DNA of 64,000 bases from Hyphomonas sp. GTDB lineage: Bacteria; Pseudomonadota; Alphaproteobacteria; Caulobacterales; Hyphomonadaceae. The translations under genes were made by a program, and so were the position numbers. This document shows, piece by piece, positions 16,777 through 24,982 of this stretch; position 1 is the first letter of the stretch; the number at the start of each line of letters is the position of its first letter. Under the pieces are notes generated by a model. That model ran no database searches. It worked only from the letters and a program-made list of their open reading frames with translations, and was not told where the DNA came from. The DNA lies in NCBI GenBank assembly GCA_013791775.1, contig VMTE01000036.1, positions 186,001 to 250,000 on the forward strand. Direction: 5' to 3'.

Positions 16777-17391
16777 ATGACCGACACCATCAACGCAATC
16801 GTCGACAAGATCCAGGCGCTCGAACTCGAGCTTGAAGGCGAATTCGCCAAGCAGCGTGCGGGCCTCCGGTACGGACTGGAGCACGGAAAGGTGTTGTTCG
16901 AAGAGGAAGTGGTGCGCCGTCACCGCGAACTTCGACTGGGCCTTGCGCGCTATCTCCTCAATGCCCGCCCGCTGGTGGCGCTCAGCGCGCCGGTCATCTA
17001 CTCGCTGATCATCCCGTTCGCGATCGTTGACGCCTGGGTTTCCATCTACCAGGCGATCTGCTTTCGCGTGTATGGCATCCCGCAAGTGCCGCGAGGCCGC
17101 TACATGGTTTTCGACCGGGCCGGGCTTCGCTATCTGAACGCGCTTGAAAAGATCAATTGCGCGTACTGCTCCTACGTAAACGGCGTGATCGGCTATGTCA
17201 GGGAAGTCGGTTCGCGCACGGAGCAATACTGGTGCCCGATCAAGCACGCCCGGCGTATCCTGGGCGCCCACGCCCGTTATCACGGCTTTGAAGAATACGG
17301 TCACGGCGAGGATTACCGCGCGAAGCTGCACAGCCTGAGAGCCAAACTTGCGTCGGAGCCGGACGAGCCCCCACCCAAGGATGGCGTCTGA
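16777..17391 (+). CDS. conserved-type membrane-associated protein with CxxC motif
   Basis: The start is taken at the ATG at 16777 (MTDTINAIVDKIQ), since the upstream in-frame codons lie in a non-conserved stretch. The 204-residue product has an N-terminal amphipathic helix rich in Glu/Leu (KIQALELELEGEFAKQRAGL), one or two membrane segments (PLVALSAPVIYSLIIPFAIV, about residues 68-90) and the Cys-rich motif KINCAYCSYVNG followed by SRTEQYWCPIKHARRI. The CxxC plus a third Cys and a His suggest a metal or redox centre, which is inference. I do not know a named function. Confidence 0.75.
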   Translation: MTDTINAIVDKIQALELELEGEFAKQRAGLRYGLEHGKVLFEEEVVRRHRELRLGLARYLLNARPLVALSAPVIYSLIIPFAIVDAWVSIYQAICFRVYGIPQVPRGRYMVFDRAGLRYLNALEKINCAYCSYVNGVIGYVREVGSRTEQYWCPIKHARRILGAHARYHGFEEYGHGEDYRAKLHSLRAKLASEPDEPPPKDGV

Positions 17392-17399
17392 ACGGGGCC

Positions 17400-18389
17400 T
17401 TACGCCTTCGAGCGAACGGTCAGGCGGTCGGCGAAATCATCCGTGGCCTGAACAAGCCGGTCGATGATTCCGGGCTCCATCGAGGAGTGGCCGGCGTCCG
17501 GAACGATGTGCAGGTCCGCTTTCGGCCAGGCTTTGGACAGGGCCCAGGCGGTCGACAGCGGTGTGACGACATCATAACGGCCATGCACGATGGTGCCGGG
17601 GGTGGACTGAAGTTTCAGCCTCGCTTGTTCCAGCAGCCAGTTGTCGGTCTCGAAGAAGCCGTCGTTGATGAAGTAGTGGCACTCGATCCGCGCGAAGGCA
17701 TCGACGAAATCGTCTTCGTTGAAGCGGGGCGGGGTCGTCACCGGCCCCTTGATCGACAGCGTCTGGCCTTCCCAGCGCGCCCAGGCGCGGGCGGCGTCAA
17801 TCCGGGCGACCGGGTCGCTGCCGGTCAGGCGTTTGTAGAAAGCGGTCACCAGATCGCCGCGTTCGGCTTCGGGGATCGGCGCGACATAGCGGTCGAACGC
17901 GTCGGGAAAGAGCCGGCTGGCGCCTTCCTGGTAGAACCACTGGATCTCGGATTTCGAGACAAGGAACACGCCGCGCAGCACAAGGCCGAGGACGTGCGAG
18001 GTATGCTTGACCGCATAGGCGATGGCGAGGGTCGAGCCCCAGGAGCCGCCGAAGACCAGCCAGCTCGACACGCCGGCCATCTTGCGAAGGGCCTCGATGT
18101 CGGCCACCAGGTCCCAGGTCGTGTTCTCGGCGAGTTCGGAATGCGGCGTGGAACGGCCGCATCCGCGCTGGTCGAACAGGAAGATCCGGTAGCGCTCGGG
18201 ATCAAAGAACCGGCGCATCTCCGGGCTGGAGCCGCCGCCCGGGCCGCCATGCAGGGCGACGACCGGGATTCCTTTCGGATTCCCTGATTCTTCCCAGTAA
18301 ATTTCATGTAACGGCGAGACGCGGAGGCGCCCCGAAGCATAAGGTTCGTGCCTGTGGTAAAGAATCCGGCGGCTCTGTCGTCTGTTCAT
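17400..18389 (-). CDS. pip: proline iminopeptidase (peptidase S33)
   Basis: A 329-residue alpha/beta-hydrolase that removes N-terminal proline from peptides. The N-terminal HEIYWEESGNPKGIPVVALH and GGPGGGSSPEMRRFFDP (oxyanion HGGPGGG) and FDQRGCGRSTPH are diagnostic. The nucleophile is Ser116 in FGGSWGS; Asp and His are in GRYDVVTPLS and PDAGHSSMEPG. Length agrees with the family (about 315-320). It is convergent with the preceding gene and divergent from the lipoprotein at 18501. Confidence 0.94.
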   Translation of the reverse strand: MNRRQSRRILYHRHEPYASGRLRVSPLHEIYWEESGNPKGIPVVALHGGPGGGSSPEMRRFFDPERYRIFLFDQRGCGRSTPHSELAENTTWDLVADIEALRKMAGVSSWLVFGGSWGSTLAIAYAVKHTSHVLGLVLRGVFLVSKSEIQWFYQEGASRLFPDAFDRYVAPIPEAERGDLVTAFYKRLTGSDPVARIDAARAWARWEGQTLSIKGPVTTPPRFNEDDFVDAFARIECHYFINDGFFETDNWLLEQARLKLQSTPGTIVHGRYDVVTPLSTAWALSKAWPKADLHIVPDAGHSSMEPGIIDRLVQATDDFADRLTVRSKA

Positions 18390-18500
18390 GCACTCTTCAC
18401 TTATGTTCGGCTAGCCTTTGACCAATGACTAGACTTCCGTTCTCCACACCCATACTGTTTTTTCAGTTCGGGGCCATAGCTGCTGGCGGGTGGCAATTTG

Positions 18501-19115
18501 ATGCGTAGCGTTCTTCTTGGTGTATCCCTATGCGTTCTTGCAGGATGCGCAACCGTTTCGGTTGTGCCCGGAGAGGCGACTTTCGAGACATCACTCACCA
18601 AAAACCAGTCCGAACTTCGTGAGGCGTCGAATGCCTATTGCGAAGAAGTCGTGACATCTGGCTGGATCGACGAATCGGGCGGAATCGCCAGCCTCGCCGA
18701 CACGCTAATGCATGGCAAAACCGAAGCGGCGGGCTCTGCCGGCTTCTACGCCACGCGCATCGGCGCCGAGACGAAGGCGCCGGCGCTCGTGCTGGGACGG
18801 ATCGTGGCCGACAGCCAGGCGGCCCGCTCCGGGCTTGCCGAAGTGACGGGCGAAGCCGAAGCGCTCCTGCGCGGGCGCGACAAGACGGCCTCCAATCGCG
18901 GCGACGTGATGAGTTTCGAGCGGGCACTCGTGCGCGCCCAGATGGCCCATCGCGGCTTTCAGGAAGCGCTCGACCTCGTGTCGGTCCGGGCCGACATGGA
19001 TGTTCAGCCGATCCTGGCCGAGATCGACTCCTTCGCCGTCCTGATTGACGATGCGCGCTCGATCGCCGACCGGCTGGCCGAGCGTTACATGTCGGACGGC
19101 GCTGCCGGTTCCTGA
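18501..19115 (+). CDS. small lipoprotein of unknown function
   Basis: I use the ATG at 18501 rather than the TTG directly before it. MRSVLLGVSLCVLAGCATVS is a lipoprotein signal with lipobox LAGC. The mature part (about 190 residues) is largely helical, with TKNQSELREASNAYCEEVV and repeated charged helices, and one further Cys. Its last 31 bases overlap the end of the convergent DUF423 gene. The upstream 110 bp are AT-richer than average. No family is recognised. Confidence 0.75.
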   Translation: MRSVLLGVSLCVLAGCATVSVVPGEATFETSLTKNQSELREASNAYCEEVVTSGWIDESGGIASLADTLMHGKTEAAGSAGFYATRIGAETKAPALVLGRIVADSQAARSGLAEVTGEAEALLRGRDKTASNRGDVMSFERALVRAQMAHRGFQEALDLVSVRADMDVQPILAEIDSFAVLIDDARSIADRLAERYMSDGAAGS

Positions 19116-19468
19116 TTCCCCTTTTGGGACGCGCCGAGGGCGAGCATCAGCCAACCGGCCAGCAGGCCGAGGCCGCCCAGCGGCGTGGCTGCGCCGAGGA
19201 TGCGCGGCGCGCCGAGCGCCATGGCGTAGAGCGTCGCCGAAAAGATCGCCGCACCGAGGAGCAGCAATCCGCCGCCGCGCGCGATGTTTCCGCCCCGCCC
19301 GGATAGTCCGGCCGCCAGCGCCGCCGCTGCATGCGGCAGGGAATAGAGTGTCGCGGTATGCCACCAGTCTGCGCCTTCCGCCGTGAAGCGGTCTTCAAGC
19401 AGGTGGGCGCCGAATGCGCCGAGGGCGACGGAGACAAATCCGAACAGGGCAGCAAGGCGAACAAGCAT
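19085..19468 (-). CDS. DUF423 family membrane protein
   Basis: A 127-residue protein with four hydrophobic segments. The start MLVRLAALFGFVSVALGAFG and the following AHLLEDRFTAEGADWWHTAT, then HAAAALAAG and FSATLYAMALGAPRILGAATP, match DUF423 (YwdK/YgdD type), a small inner-membrane family of unknown role. The coding end overlaps the tail of the lipoprotein gene on the other strand by 31 bp, a tail-to-tail overlap. It is followed 5 bp upstream on the same strand by the thioesterase gene, with which it is probably cotranscribed. Confidence 0.88.
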   Translation of the reverse strand: MLVRLAALFGFVSVALGAFGAHLLEDRFTAEGADWWHTATLYSLPHAAAALAAGLSGRGGNIARGGGLLLLGAAIFSATLYAMALGAPRILGAATPLGGLGLLAGWLMLALGASQKGNQEPAAPSDM

Positions 19469-19473
19469 GGTGG

Positions 19474-19890
19474 TCAGGCCTTCCGGGGCAACGCATACGT
19501 GACGATGGCATGGCTCGACGGCTTGTCGGCGCCTTCCACGCGGATATCAACCTCGATGACCGCGAGCGCCTGTCCCATCTTCAGGATGCGGCCTTCGGCG
19601 ACGACGGCCGCGCCGATGCAGGGGCGCAGGAAGTTGATGTTCAGGTTGCTGGTCACCGTCATCGGCTCGAGGCCCGTCAGCGTCATGATGGCCATATAGG
19701 CCACGCTGTCGGCCAGGCTCATCTGCGTCGGGCCGGAGATATAGCCGCCGGGACGCAGGTGCGTGTCATCGACGGCGAGGCGCATGACGGCGAAGCCGGG
19801 CTCCATGGTCACGACCTGGTTCTGCGCGCCGCGGTTCTTGAAGCTGGCCGTCAGGAAGGCATTGGCTTCTTCGGCGGTGAACTTTGTCAT
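19474..19890 (-). CDS. PaaI-type hotdog thioesterase
   Basis: The gene starts at the ATG at 19890 (MTKFTAEEANAFLTASFK); the frame stays open much further upstream only because it is antisense to a GC-rich gene. The 138-residue product has MRLAVDDTHLRPGGYISGPT and QMSLADSVAYMAIMTLTGLE, the central helix of the hotdog fold, and SNLNINFLRPC, the last conserved strand. Family members hydrolyse acyl-CoA thioesters; the usual HGG motif is replaced by PGGYISGP, as in many 4HBT/PaaI proteins. The substrate is unknown. Confidence 0.85.
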   Translation of the reverse strand: MTKFTAEEANAFLTASFKNRGAQNQVVTMEPGFAVMRLAVDDTHLRPGGYISGPTQMSLADSVAYMAIMTLTGLEPMTVTSNLNINFLRPCIGAAVVAEGRILKMGQALAVIEVDIRVEGADKPSSHAIVTYALPRKA

Positions 19891-19992
19891 CGGTCTTCTC
19901 CCGGCGGCACGGCTTGATTGTCCGCGACCCGCGCGCCAACCTACCCGCAATGACCCTCCCGCCAAGAGGTCACGCCAAGGAAGGACGACGCC

Positions 19993-21105
19993 ATGCTCAG
20001 TGCCGGAGACGAGTATCCGATCCACCAGACGCCGGAACCGGTCGCCTTTGCCGGTTCGGACCGAAACTTCTACGACCGCTTCTTCTTCAATGGCTACAGC
20101 GCCGATGGGCAGACATTCTTTGCGGCGGCGATGGGTGTCTATCCGGCGCTGAACATCATCGACGCCTCGGTTTCGATCCTGCGCGGCGGCAAGCAGGCGT
20201 CGGTGTTCATGTCGCGTCCGCTCAACATGGAGCGGATGGACACGTTCGTCGGCCCGCTTTCGGTCAGCGTGGTGGAGCCGCTGAAGAAGGTGCGCCTGAC
20301 GCTGAAGGAAACCGAAGGCCTGGCGCTGGATGTCGAATTCACCGGCCGCGCCTTTCCGATCGAGGAGCCGCGCTTCACGCGCCGGACCGGGTCGCGGATG
20401 ATGATGGACCTGACCCGGATGACGCAGAACGGGCGCTGGTCCGGCACGCTGAAGATGGACGGCGCCGAGATTGTCGTCGATCCCGCCAGCTGGACCGGCA
20501 CGCGCGACCGCAGCTGGGGTGTGCGCCCGATCGGCGCGCCCGATCCGCAGCCGGTGATCCCGGCCATGGCGCCGCAGTTCTACTGGATCTGGACGCCGAC
20601 CAATTTCCCGAACCTGTCGATGTTCTTCCATGTCAACGAGGACGGGGCGGGCGAGGCCTGGAACCAGCGTGCGGTCCTGGTGATGGACGGCACGAAGCAG
20701 GGCGAGGGCATTCACCTCAGGAATCCGAAAATGGACGTGCGCTATGCCAAGGGCACGCGCCGGATGGAAAGCGCAACGCTGTCGGTCACCGATCCGTCGG
20801 GTCGTCCGCATACGGTCGAGTTTACGCCGCTCGGCACGTTCCTGATGAAAGGCATCGGCTATGGCCACCCGGTCTGGCGCCACGGCGCCTTCCAGGGCGA
20901 CCAGCTGAAAGTGCAGCGCGAGGATTTCGCGCCCGCCCAATCGCCCTGGTCCACGCCGGAGAACCTGCACATCCAGGAAATCGTCAAGGCGGTCCACAAG
21001 GGGCCGGACGGCACGGGGTCCGAAGGCATCGGCACGTTCGAGCAGCTGTTCATCGGCCCGCACGCGCCGTCAGGCTTCAAGGAAATGCTCGACGGCGCGG
21101 CCTGA
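19993..21105 (+). CDS. CrtC/AttH lipocalin-like hypothetical protein
   Basis: A 370-residue soluble protein with no signal peptide and a high beta content. Motifs are PVAFAGSDRNFYDRFFFNGY near the start and SWTGTRDRSWGVRPIGAPDP in the middle; the T-x-D-x-S-W-G-x-R-P motif and WTPTNFPN are typical of a group of two-lobed beta proteins related to AttH/CrtC hydratases found near lipid and terpenoid metabolism genes. It lies just after and divergent from the thioesterase. Relation to the superfamily is my inference from pattern, and the activity is unknown. Confidence 0.6.
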   Translation: MLSAGDEYPIHQTPEPVAFAGSDRNFYDRFFFNGYSADGQTFFAAAMGVYPALNIIDASVSILRGGKQASVFMSRPLNMERMDTFVGPLSVSVVEPLKKVRLTLKETEGLALDVEFTGRAFPIEEPRFTRRTGSRMMMDLTRMTQNGRWSGTLKMDGAEIVVDPASWTGTRDRSWGVRPIGAPDPQPVIPAMAPQFYWIWTPTNFPNLSMFFHVNEDGAGEAWNQRAVLVMDGTKQGEGIHLRNPKMDVRYAKGTRRMESATLSVTDPSGRPHTVEFTPLGTFLMKGIGYGHPVWRHGAFQGDQLKVQREDFAPAQSPWSTPENLHIQEIVKAVHKGPDGTGSEGIGTFEQLFIGPHAPSGFKEMLDGAA

Positions 21106-21108
21106 GCC

Positions 21109-21717
21109 TCAGGCGACCTTCGGCAAGGGCTGCATTCGTTCAAGAGCGCCGCGCAGATCGTCCATCGGTTTGCCGCCGTCCATCGCCGCGAGGCGTTCGG
21201 CCACGGTGGCCGTGTCGAAGCCGTAGGTGATGACCAGCCCGCCGCTGCTGCCGGCCTTGCCGCCGATGGCCTTGAACAAGCGCCGGGCGGGGCCGTTCTC
21301 ATGCAGCGTTTCAGCGCTCAGGCGCGTGATCCCTGCGGCGAGGGCCTGGTGGACCACGGCCGCCATCAGCAACCGGGCGAGGCCCTTGGCGTGGTGGGCA
21401 TCCAGAACGGCCAGCGCGAGGTCGGCCTCGCAGGTTTCGTTCCGCCGGATAGCGTGCACCACGCCCATCAGCGGGGCGCCGGGGGCGTTCAGTTCCAGCG
21501 CGCCCCAGGCGATGTGATGGTAGCCGTCTGTGTTGACCAGCTGGTCGATCACCCGGTCCGGCACGGTGGCTGCGCCGGTAAAGAAGCGCAGGTAGCGCGA
21601 ATGGGCCGAGAGCCTTGAAATGATTTCAACTTCACGCGCGCGGTCCTGCCGCCCGATGGGGCGCAGATACACCGCTTCGCCGGTACCCAGATGGGTGGAG
21701 ATGCCGAGGCCGTCCAT
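21109..21717 (-). CDS. GNAT family N-acetyltransferase
   Basis: Using the ATG at 21717 (MDGLGISTHLGTGEAVYLRP), the 202-residue protein has the GNAT core: strand GEAVYLRPIGRQDR at the start, SRYLRFFTG, then ADLALAVLDAHHAKGLARLL, where the (R/Q)-x-x-G-x-(G/A) pyrophosphate loop is represented by HHAKGLA, and LHENGPARRLFKAIGG. It resembles the acetyltransferase domain fused in some acyl-CoA synthetases (Pat/AcuA-like). The substrate is unknown. It converges with the CrtC-like gene with only 3 bp between stops. Confidence 0.8.
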   Translation of the reverse strand: MDGLGISTHLGTGEAVYLRPIGRQDRAREVEIISRLSAHSRYLRFFTGAATVPDRVIDQLVNTDGYHHIAWGALELNAPGAPLMGVVHAIRRNETCEADLALAVLDAHHAKGLARLLMAAVVHQALAAGITRLSAETLHENGPARRLFKAIGGKAGSSGGLVITYGFDTATVAERLAAMDGGKPMDDLRGALERMQPLPKVA

Positions 21718-21834
21718 GGACGCACTTTTGTGCACTGCACAATGGCGGTAATTGGGCACAAATACGTACTGCGGCGTTATGCCATTTTGCGGAAAGCAGG
21801 TGTTTTTTGCGGCGCAGCAGGGTAAAGGCCCGCC

Positions 21835-23724
21835 ATGCTCGAGATCCGCAACCTGGACTACCGCGTCGAAGCGCGCCCGCTGTTCGAAGCCGCCTCGGCG
21901 CGGATCGCGGCCGGCTGGAAGGTCGGCCTGATCGGCCGCAACGGCACCGGCAAGTCGACCCTGCTGCGCCTGATCCGTGAAGAGATCAACGCACCCGGCA
22001 AAGACAGCCCGATCCGCCTGCAGAACGGCGCCCGCCTCGGCTGGGTGGCGCAGGAAGTCGCGCCGAGCGACGACACGATCATGGAGGTGGTGCTGCAGGC
22101 CGACGCCGAGCGCCACGCGTTGATGACCGAATCAGAGACGGCGACCGACCCTGACCGGATCGGCGAAATCCATGCGCGCCTCCTCGACATCGACGCCTGG
22201 TCAGCCGAAGCGCGGGCCGCCGAAGTGCTGATGGGCCTCGGCTTCAAGCATGCGGACCTGTCGCGCGCCACCCGGGAATTTTCCGGCGGCTGGCGGATGC
22301 GCGCCGCGATTGCCGGCGCGCTGTTCGCGCAGCCGGACCTGTTGCTGCTGGACGAGCCGTCGAACTATCTCGACCTGGAAGGCGCCGCTTGGCTGGAAGG
22401 CTACCTGCGGCGTTATCCGAACACGGTGCTGATTGTCAGCCACGACCGGGAACTGCTCAACCGTTCGGTCACCCACACGCTGGCGCTGGAGCACCGCAAG
22501 CTCTCGATCTCGCCGGGCGGGTATGATGACTGGCTGCGCCTGCGCGCGGCGAAACTCGCCCAGCTGGAGAGCCAGCGTACCAAGCAGGCCGCCGAACGCG
22601 CGCACCTGCAGGCTTTCGTGGACCGGTTCCGGGCGAAGGCGTCCAAGGCGCGTCAGGCCCAGAGCCGGGTGAAGATGCTCGAGAAGATGCAGGACGTGTC
22701 GATCCCGATTGCCGAGCGCACGACGCCCTTCCATTTTCCGGCGCCCGACTCAAGGCTCTCGCCGCCGCTGCTGGAGATCAAGGGCGCCGATCTCGGCTAT
22801 GGCGAGGGCGCGCGCATCCTCAGCAATGTGGATGTTCGTCTGGACCCTGACGACCGGATCGCGATTGTCGGCACCAACGGGCAGGGCAAGACCACGCTGG
22901 TGAAATCCATTGCCGAGCGCCTTCCGCTGATGGCGGGCAAGCGGCTGGCACCGAAAGCCGTCCGTATAGGGTATTTCTCGCAGGACCAGCTGGATGAACT
23001 GACCGCCGGAGACACGCTGCTCGAGCATGTCATGCGCGCCTTGCCGAAGGAGACGCCGCCGGCGAAGCAGCGCTCGGTGGCGGCCCAGATGGGGTTCAGC
23101 CACGAGAAGGTCGAAACCAAGGTCGAGGCGCTCTCGGGCGGCGAGAAGGTGCGCCTCATCCTCGGCCTGATCGCACTCGAACGCCCACATATCCTGATCC
23201 TCGACGAGCCGACCTCGCACCTTGATATCGACAGCCGCGAAGCGCTGATCTACGCGATCAACGACTTCCCCGGCGCCGTCCTGCTGATCACGCACGATGT
23301 GTATCTGGCCGAGGCGACCGCTGACGAGTTGTGGCTGGTCAAGGACGGCCGCGTGTCACGCTATGACGGCGACCTCAACGACTATCGCACGCTCGTCCTG
23401 AGCGCCGACCGCGAGAAGGGTTCGTCTTCGAAGGCGGCTGCGGCCTCTGACGAGACGGGCGACAAGGCCGACCAGCGCCGCAAGGCCTCGCAGGCCCGCG
23501 AGGCCGCTGCGCCACTGAAGAAGAAAGCTCAGGATGCGGAGAAAACGATGGAGCGCCTCGCCGCGAAAATCGCCGCCCTGGACGTCGAGGTTGCCCGGCC
23601 GGACATCCCGCCGCACGAGGTGCGCCAGCGCCTGAAGGAGCGCGCGAAGTTCGTGGCGGAGAAAGATGCGGCAGAAGCAGTGTGGCTCGAAGCCAGCGAG
23701 GCCTACGAGGCGGCTGTGCGCTGA
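21835..23724 (+). CDS. ABC-F family ATPase (YheS-like)
   Basis: A 629-residue cytosolic protein with two ABC domains and no membrane part, the ABC-F type that acts at the ribosome. The first Walker A is GRNGTGKST (about 34-42) with signature FSGGWRMR and Walker B LLLDEPSNYLD; the second is GTNGQGKTT (about 345-353) with LSGGEKVR and LILDEPTSHLD. The linker between the domains (LESQRTKQAAERAHLQAFVD and FRAKASKARQAQSRVK) is the P-site tRNA interaction motif. A C-terminal coiled coil of about 90 residues ends VWLEASEAYEAA, like YheS. Confidence 0.93.
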   Translation: MLEIRNLDYRVEARPLFEAASARIAAGWKVGLIGRNGTGKSTLLRLIREEINAPGKDSPIRLQNGARLGWVAQEVAPSDDTIMEVVLQADAERHALMTESETATDPDRIGEIHARLLDIDAWSAEARAAEVLMGLGFKHADLSRATREFSGGWRMRAAIAGALFAQPDLLLLDEPSNYLDLEGAAWLEGYLRRYPNTVLIVSHDRELLNRSVTHTLALEHRKLSISPGGYDDWLRLRAAKLAQLESQRTKQAAERAHLQAFVDRFRAKASKARQAQSRVKMLEKMQDVSIPIAERTTPFHFPAPDSRLSPPLLEIKGADLGYGEGARILSNVDVRLDPDDRIAIVGTNGQGKTTLVKSIAERLPLMAGKRLAPKAVRIGYFSQDQLDELTAGDTLLEHVMRALPKETPPAKQRSVAAQMGFSHEKVETKVEALSGGEKVRLILGLIALERPHILILDEPTSHLDIDSREALIYAINDFPGAVLLITHDVYLAEATADELWLVKDGRVSRYDGDLNDYRTLVLSADREKGSSSKAAAASDETGDKADQRRKASQAREAAAPLKKKAQDAEKTMERLAAKIAALDVEVARPDIPPHEVRQRLKERAKFVAEKDAAEAVWLEASEAYEAAVR

Positions 23725-23758
23725 GCGCAGGTTTCGAAACTGCAAGCACCCTTCATTT

Positions 23759-23836
23759 CCCGCTCATCCCCGCGAAGGCGGGAATCGGGACTGGCAGGAG
23801 CCTCGCGAGATCCCCGCCTTCGCGGGGATGAGCGGG
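23759..23836. repeat. dispersed palindromic repeat (CGCTCATCCCCGCG family)
   Basis: Exact 24-bp arms at 23759-23782 and 23813-23836 (core CGCTCATCCCCGCGAAGG) separated by 30 bp. It lies between convergent genes, 35 bp after the ABC-F stop, and could fold into a strong hairpin acting as a bidirectional terminator. A diverged second copy is at 49923-50012. Confidence 0.75.
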
Positions 23837-23911
23837 GTTGGGTGGGGTGGAGTCAAGCAAGGGTGAGGGCAGAGCCCCCACCCGGCATTTCGCAGGATGA
23901 GCGGAAGTGGG

Positions 23912-24895
23912 TCAGCCCCAGAGTTCGGGCGTGGGCGGGGCGATGTGACCGTCCGTATACGCCAGCCCGTCCGCAATGTCCTGCTCGAGCCAGAGCGGGC
24001 CGTCGAGGTCGGCCGCGTCGGCGAGGCCGGCGAGCAGCACCGCCGGCGCCATCGAGAGCGAGCTGGCCACCATGCAGCCGATCATCACACCCAGGCCGGA
24101 CTGGCGGGCGGCGCGTACCATGGCGAGCGCTTCGGTGAGGCCGCCGGCCTTGTCGAGCTTGATGTTCACCGCGTCATAGGATTTCGCCAGTGTCTGGATG
24201 TCGGCGCTTGTGTGGGCACTTTCGTCCGCACACACCGCCACCGGACCGGGGCGGCGGAGCAGCGCGTCGTCCTTGCCTGCCGGAAAGGGTTGCTCGATCA
24301 GCACGACGCCGAGTTGCGCGCCGGCCCGGGCGATGGACTGAAAGGCCTCCGGCATGAGCCCCTCGTTGGCGTCCACGATCAGCCGCGCATTTGGGCGCGC
24401 CAGATGAACGGCCTGGATTCGGTCGAGGTCGCCGGCGCCGCCGAGCTTGAGTTTCAGGAGCTTGCCCGGCGCGGATCTGGCGGCCTCGGCCATGTCTTCG
24501 GGTGCGGCAAGGCTGATGGTGACGGCGGTTTCGACCGGCCGGGGCGGCGGAAGATCCGCGCGCTGCCAGACGGGCGTGCCGGTCTGGCGGGCTTCCAGGT
24601 CCCAGAGCGCGCAATCGAGCGCGCAGCGCGCCGCTCCGGCGGGCAAGGCTGCCTGCAGGCCGGCGCGGTCCAGACCGGCTTCGATCTCGCGGTGCACCGT
24701 CTCGAGGGCGGCGATCACGCTGGCTGCCGTTTCGCCGTAGCGCGCATAGGGCACGCACTCGCCGCGACCGGCGTGCGCGCCGTCCGTGAGGCGCACCCGA
24801 ATGGTTTCCGCTTGCGTCTTGGCGCCGCGCGAAATGGCGAAGGCGGCCCGCAAAGGCGAGGAAACAGGGGTGATTTCGAGCTGCCTCTTTCGCAT
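23912..24895 (-). CDS. L-Ala-D/L-Glu (dipeptide) epimerase, enolase superfamily
   Basis: A 327-residue enolase-superfamily enzyme. After a capping domain, the barrel has the catalytic Lys pair region KLLKLKLGGAGDLDRIQAV (K-x-K), metal ligands in ARLIVDANEGLMPEA (Asp), VVLIEQPFPAGKDDAL (Glu) and VAVCADESAHTSADI (Asp), and the second catalytic Lys in DAVNIKLDKAGGLTEAL. The DESAH and NIKLDKAGG segments are those of dipeptide epimerases that recycle cell-wall peptides by inverting L-Ala-L/D-Glu. A role in murein peptide recycling is inferred from the family. Confidence 0.9.
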   Translation of the reverse strand: MRKRQLEITPVSSPLRAAFAISRGAKTQAETIRVRLTDGAHAGRGECVPYARYGETAASVIAALETVHREIEAGLDRAGLQAALPAGAARCALDCALWDLEARQTGTPVWQRADLPPPRPVETAVTISLAAPEDMAEAARSAPGKLLKLKLGGAGDLDRIQAVHLARPNARLIVDANEGLMPEAFQSIARAGAQLGVVLIEQPFPAGKDDALLRRPGPVAVCADESAHTSADIQTLAKSYDAVNIKLDKAGGLTEALAMVRAARQSGLGVMIGCMVASSLSMAPAVLLAGLADAADLDGPLWLEQDIADGLAYTDGHIAPPTPELWG

Positions 24896-24982
24896 AAGTT
24901 AATCCTGCCGGGTGAATTGTGTTGGTCTGGCGAGCCCTGTGCTTAAGCATGTTTTGTTACAGAGGTCAGGCTCAAACGGAAT

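Noticed and set aside
19891..21063. The upstream extension of the thioesterase frame (to 21063)
   Set aside because: The conserved thioesterase begins at MTKFTAEEAN; the extension is antisense to the CrtC-like gene.
23759..23836. CRISPR array
   Set aside because: The element is a single inverted repeat with one spacer-like gap, not direct repeats with several unique spacers; no cas genes are present.
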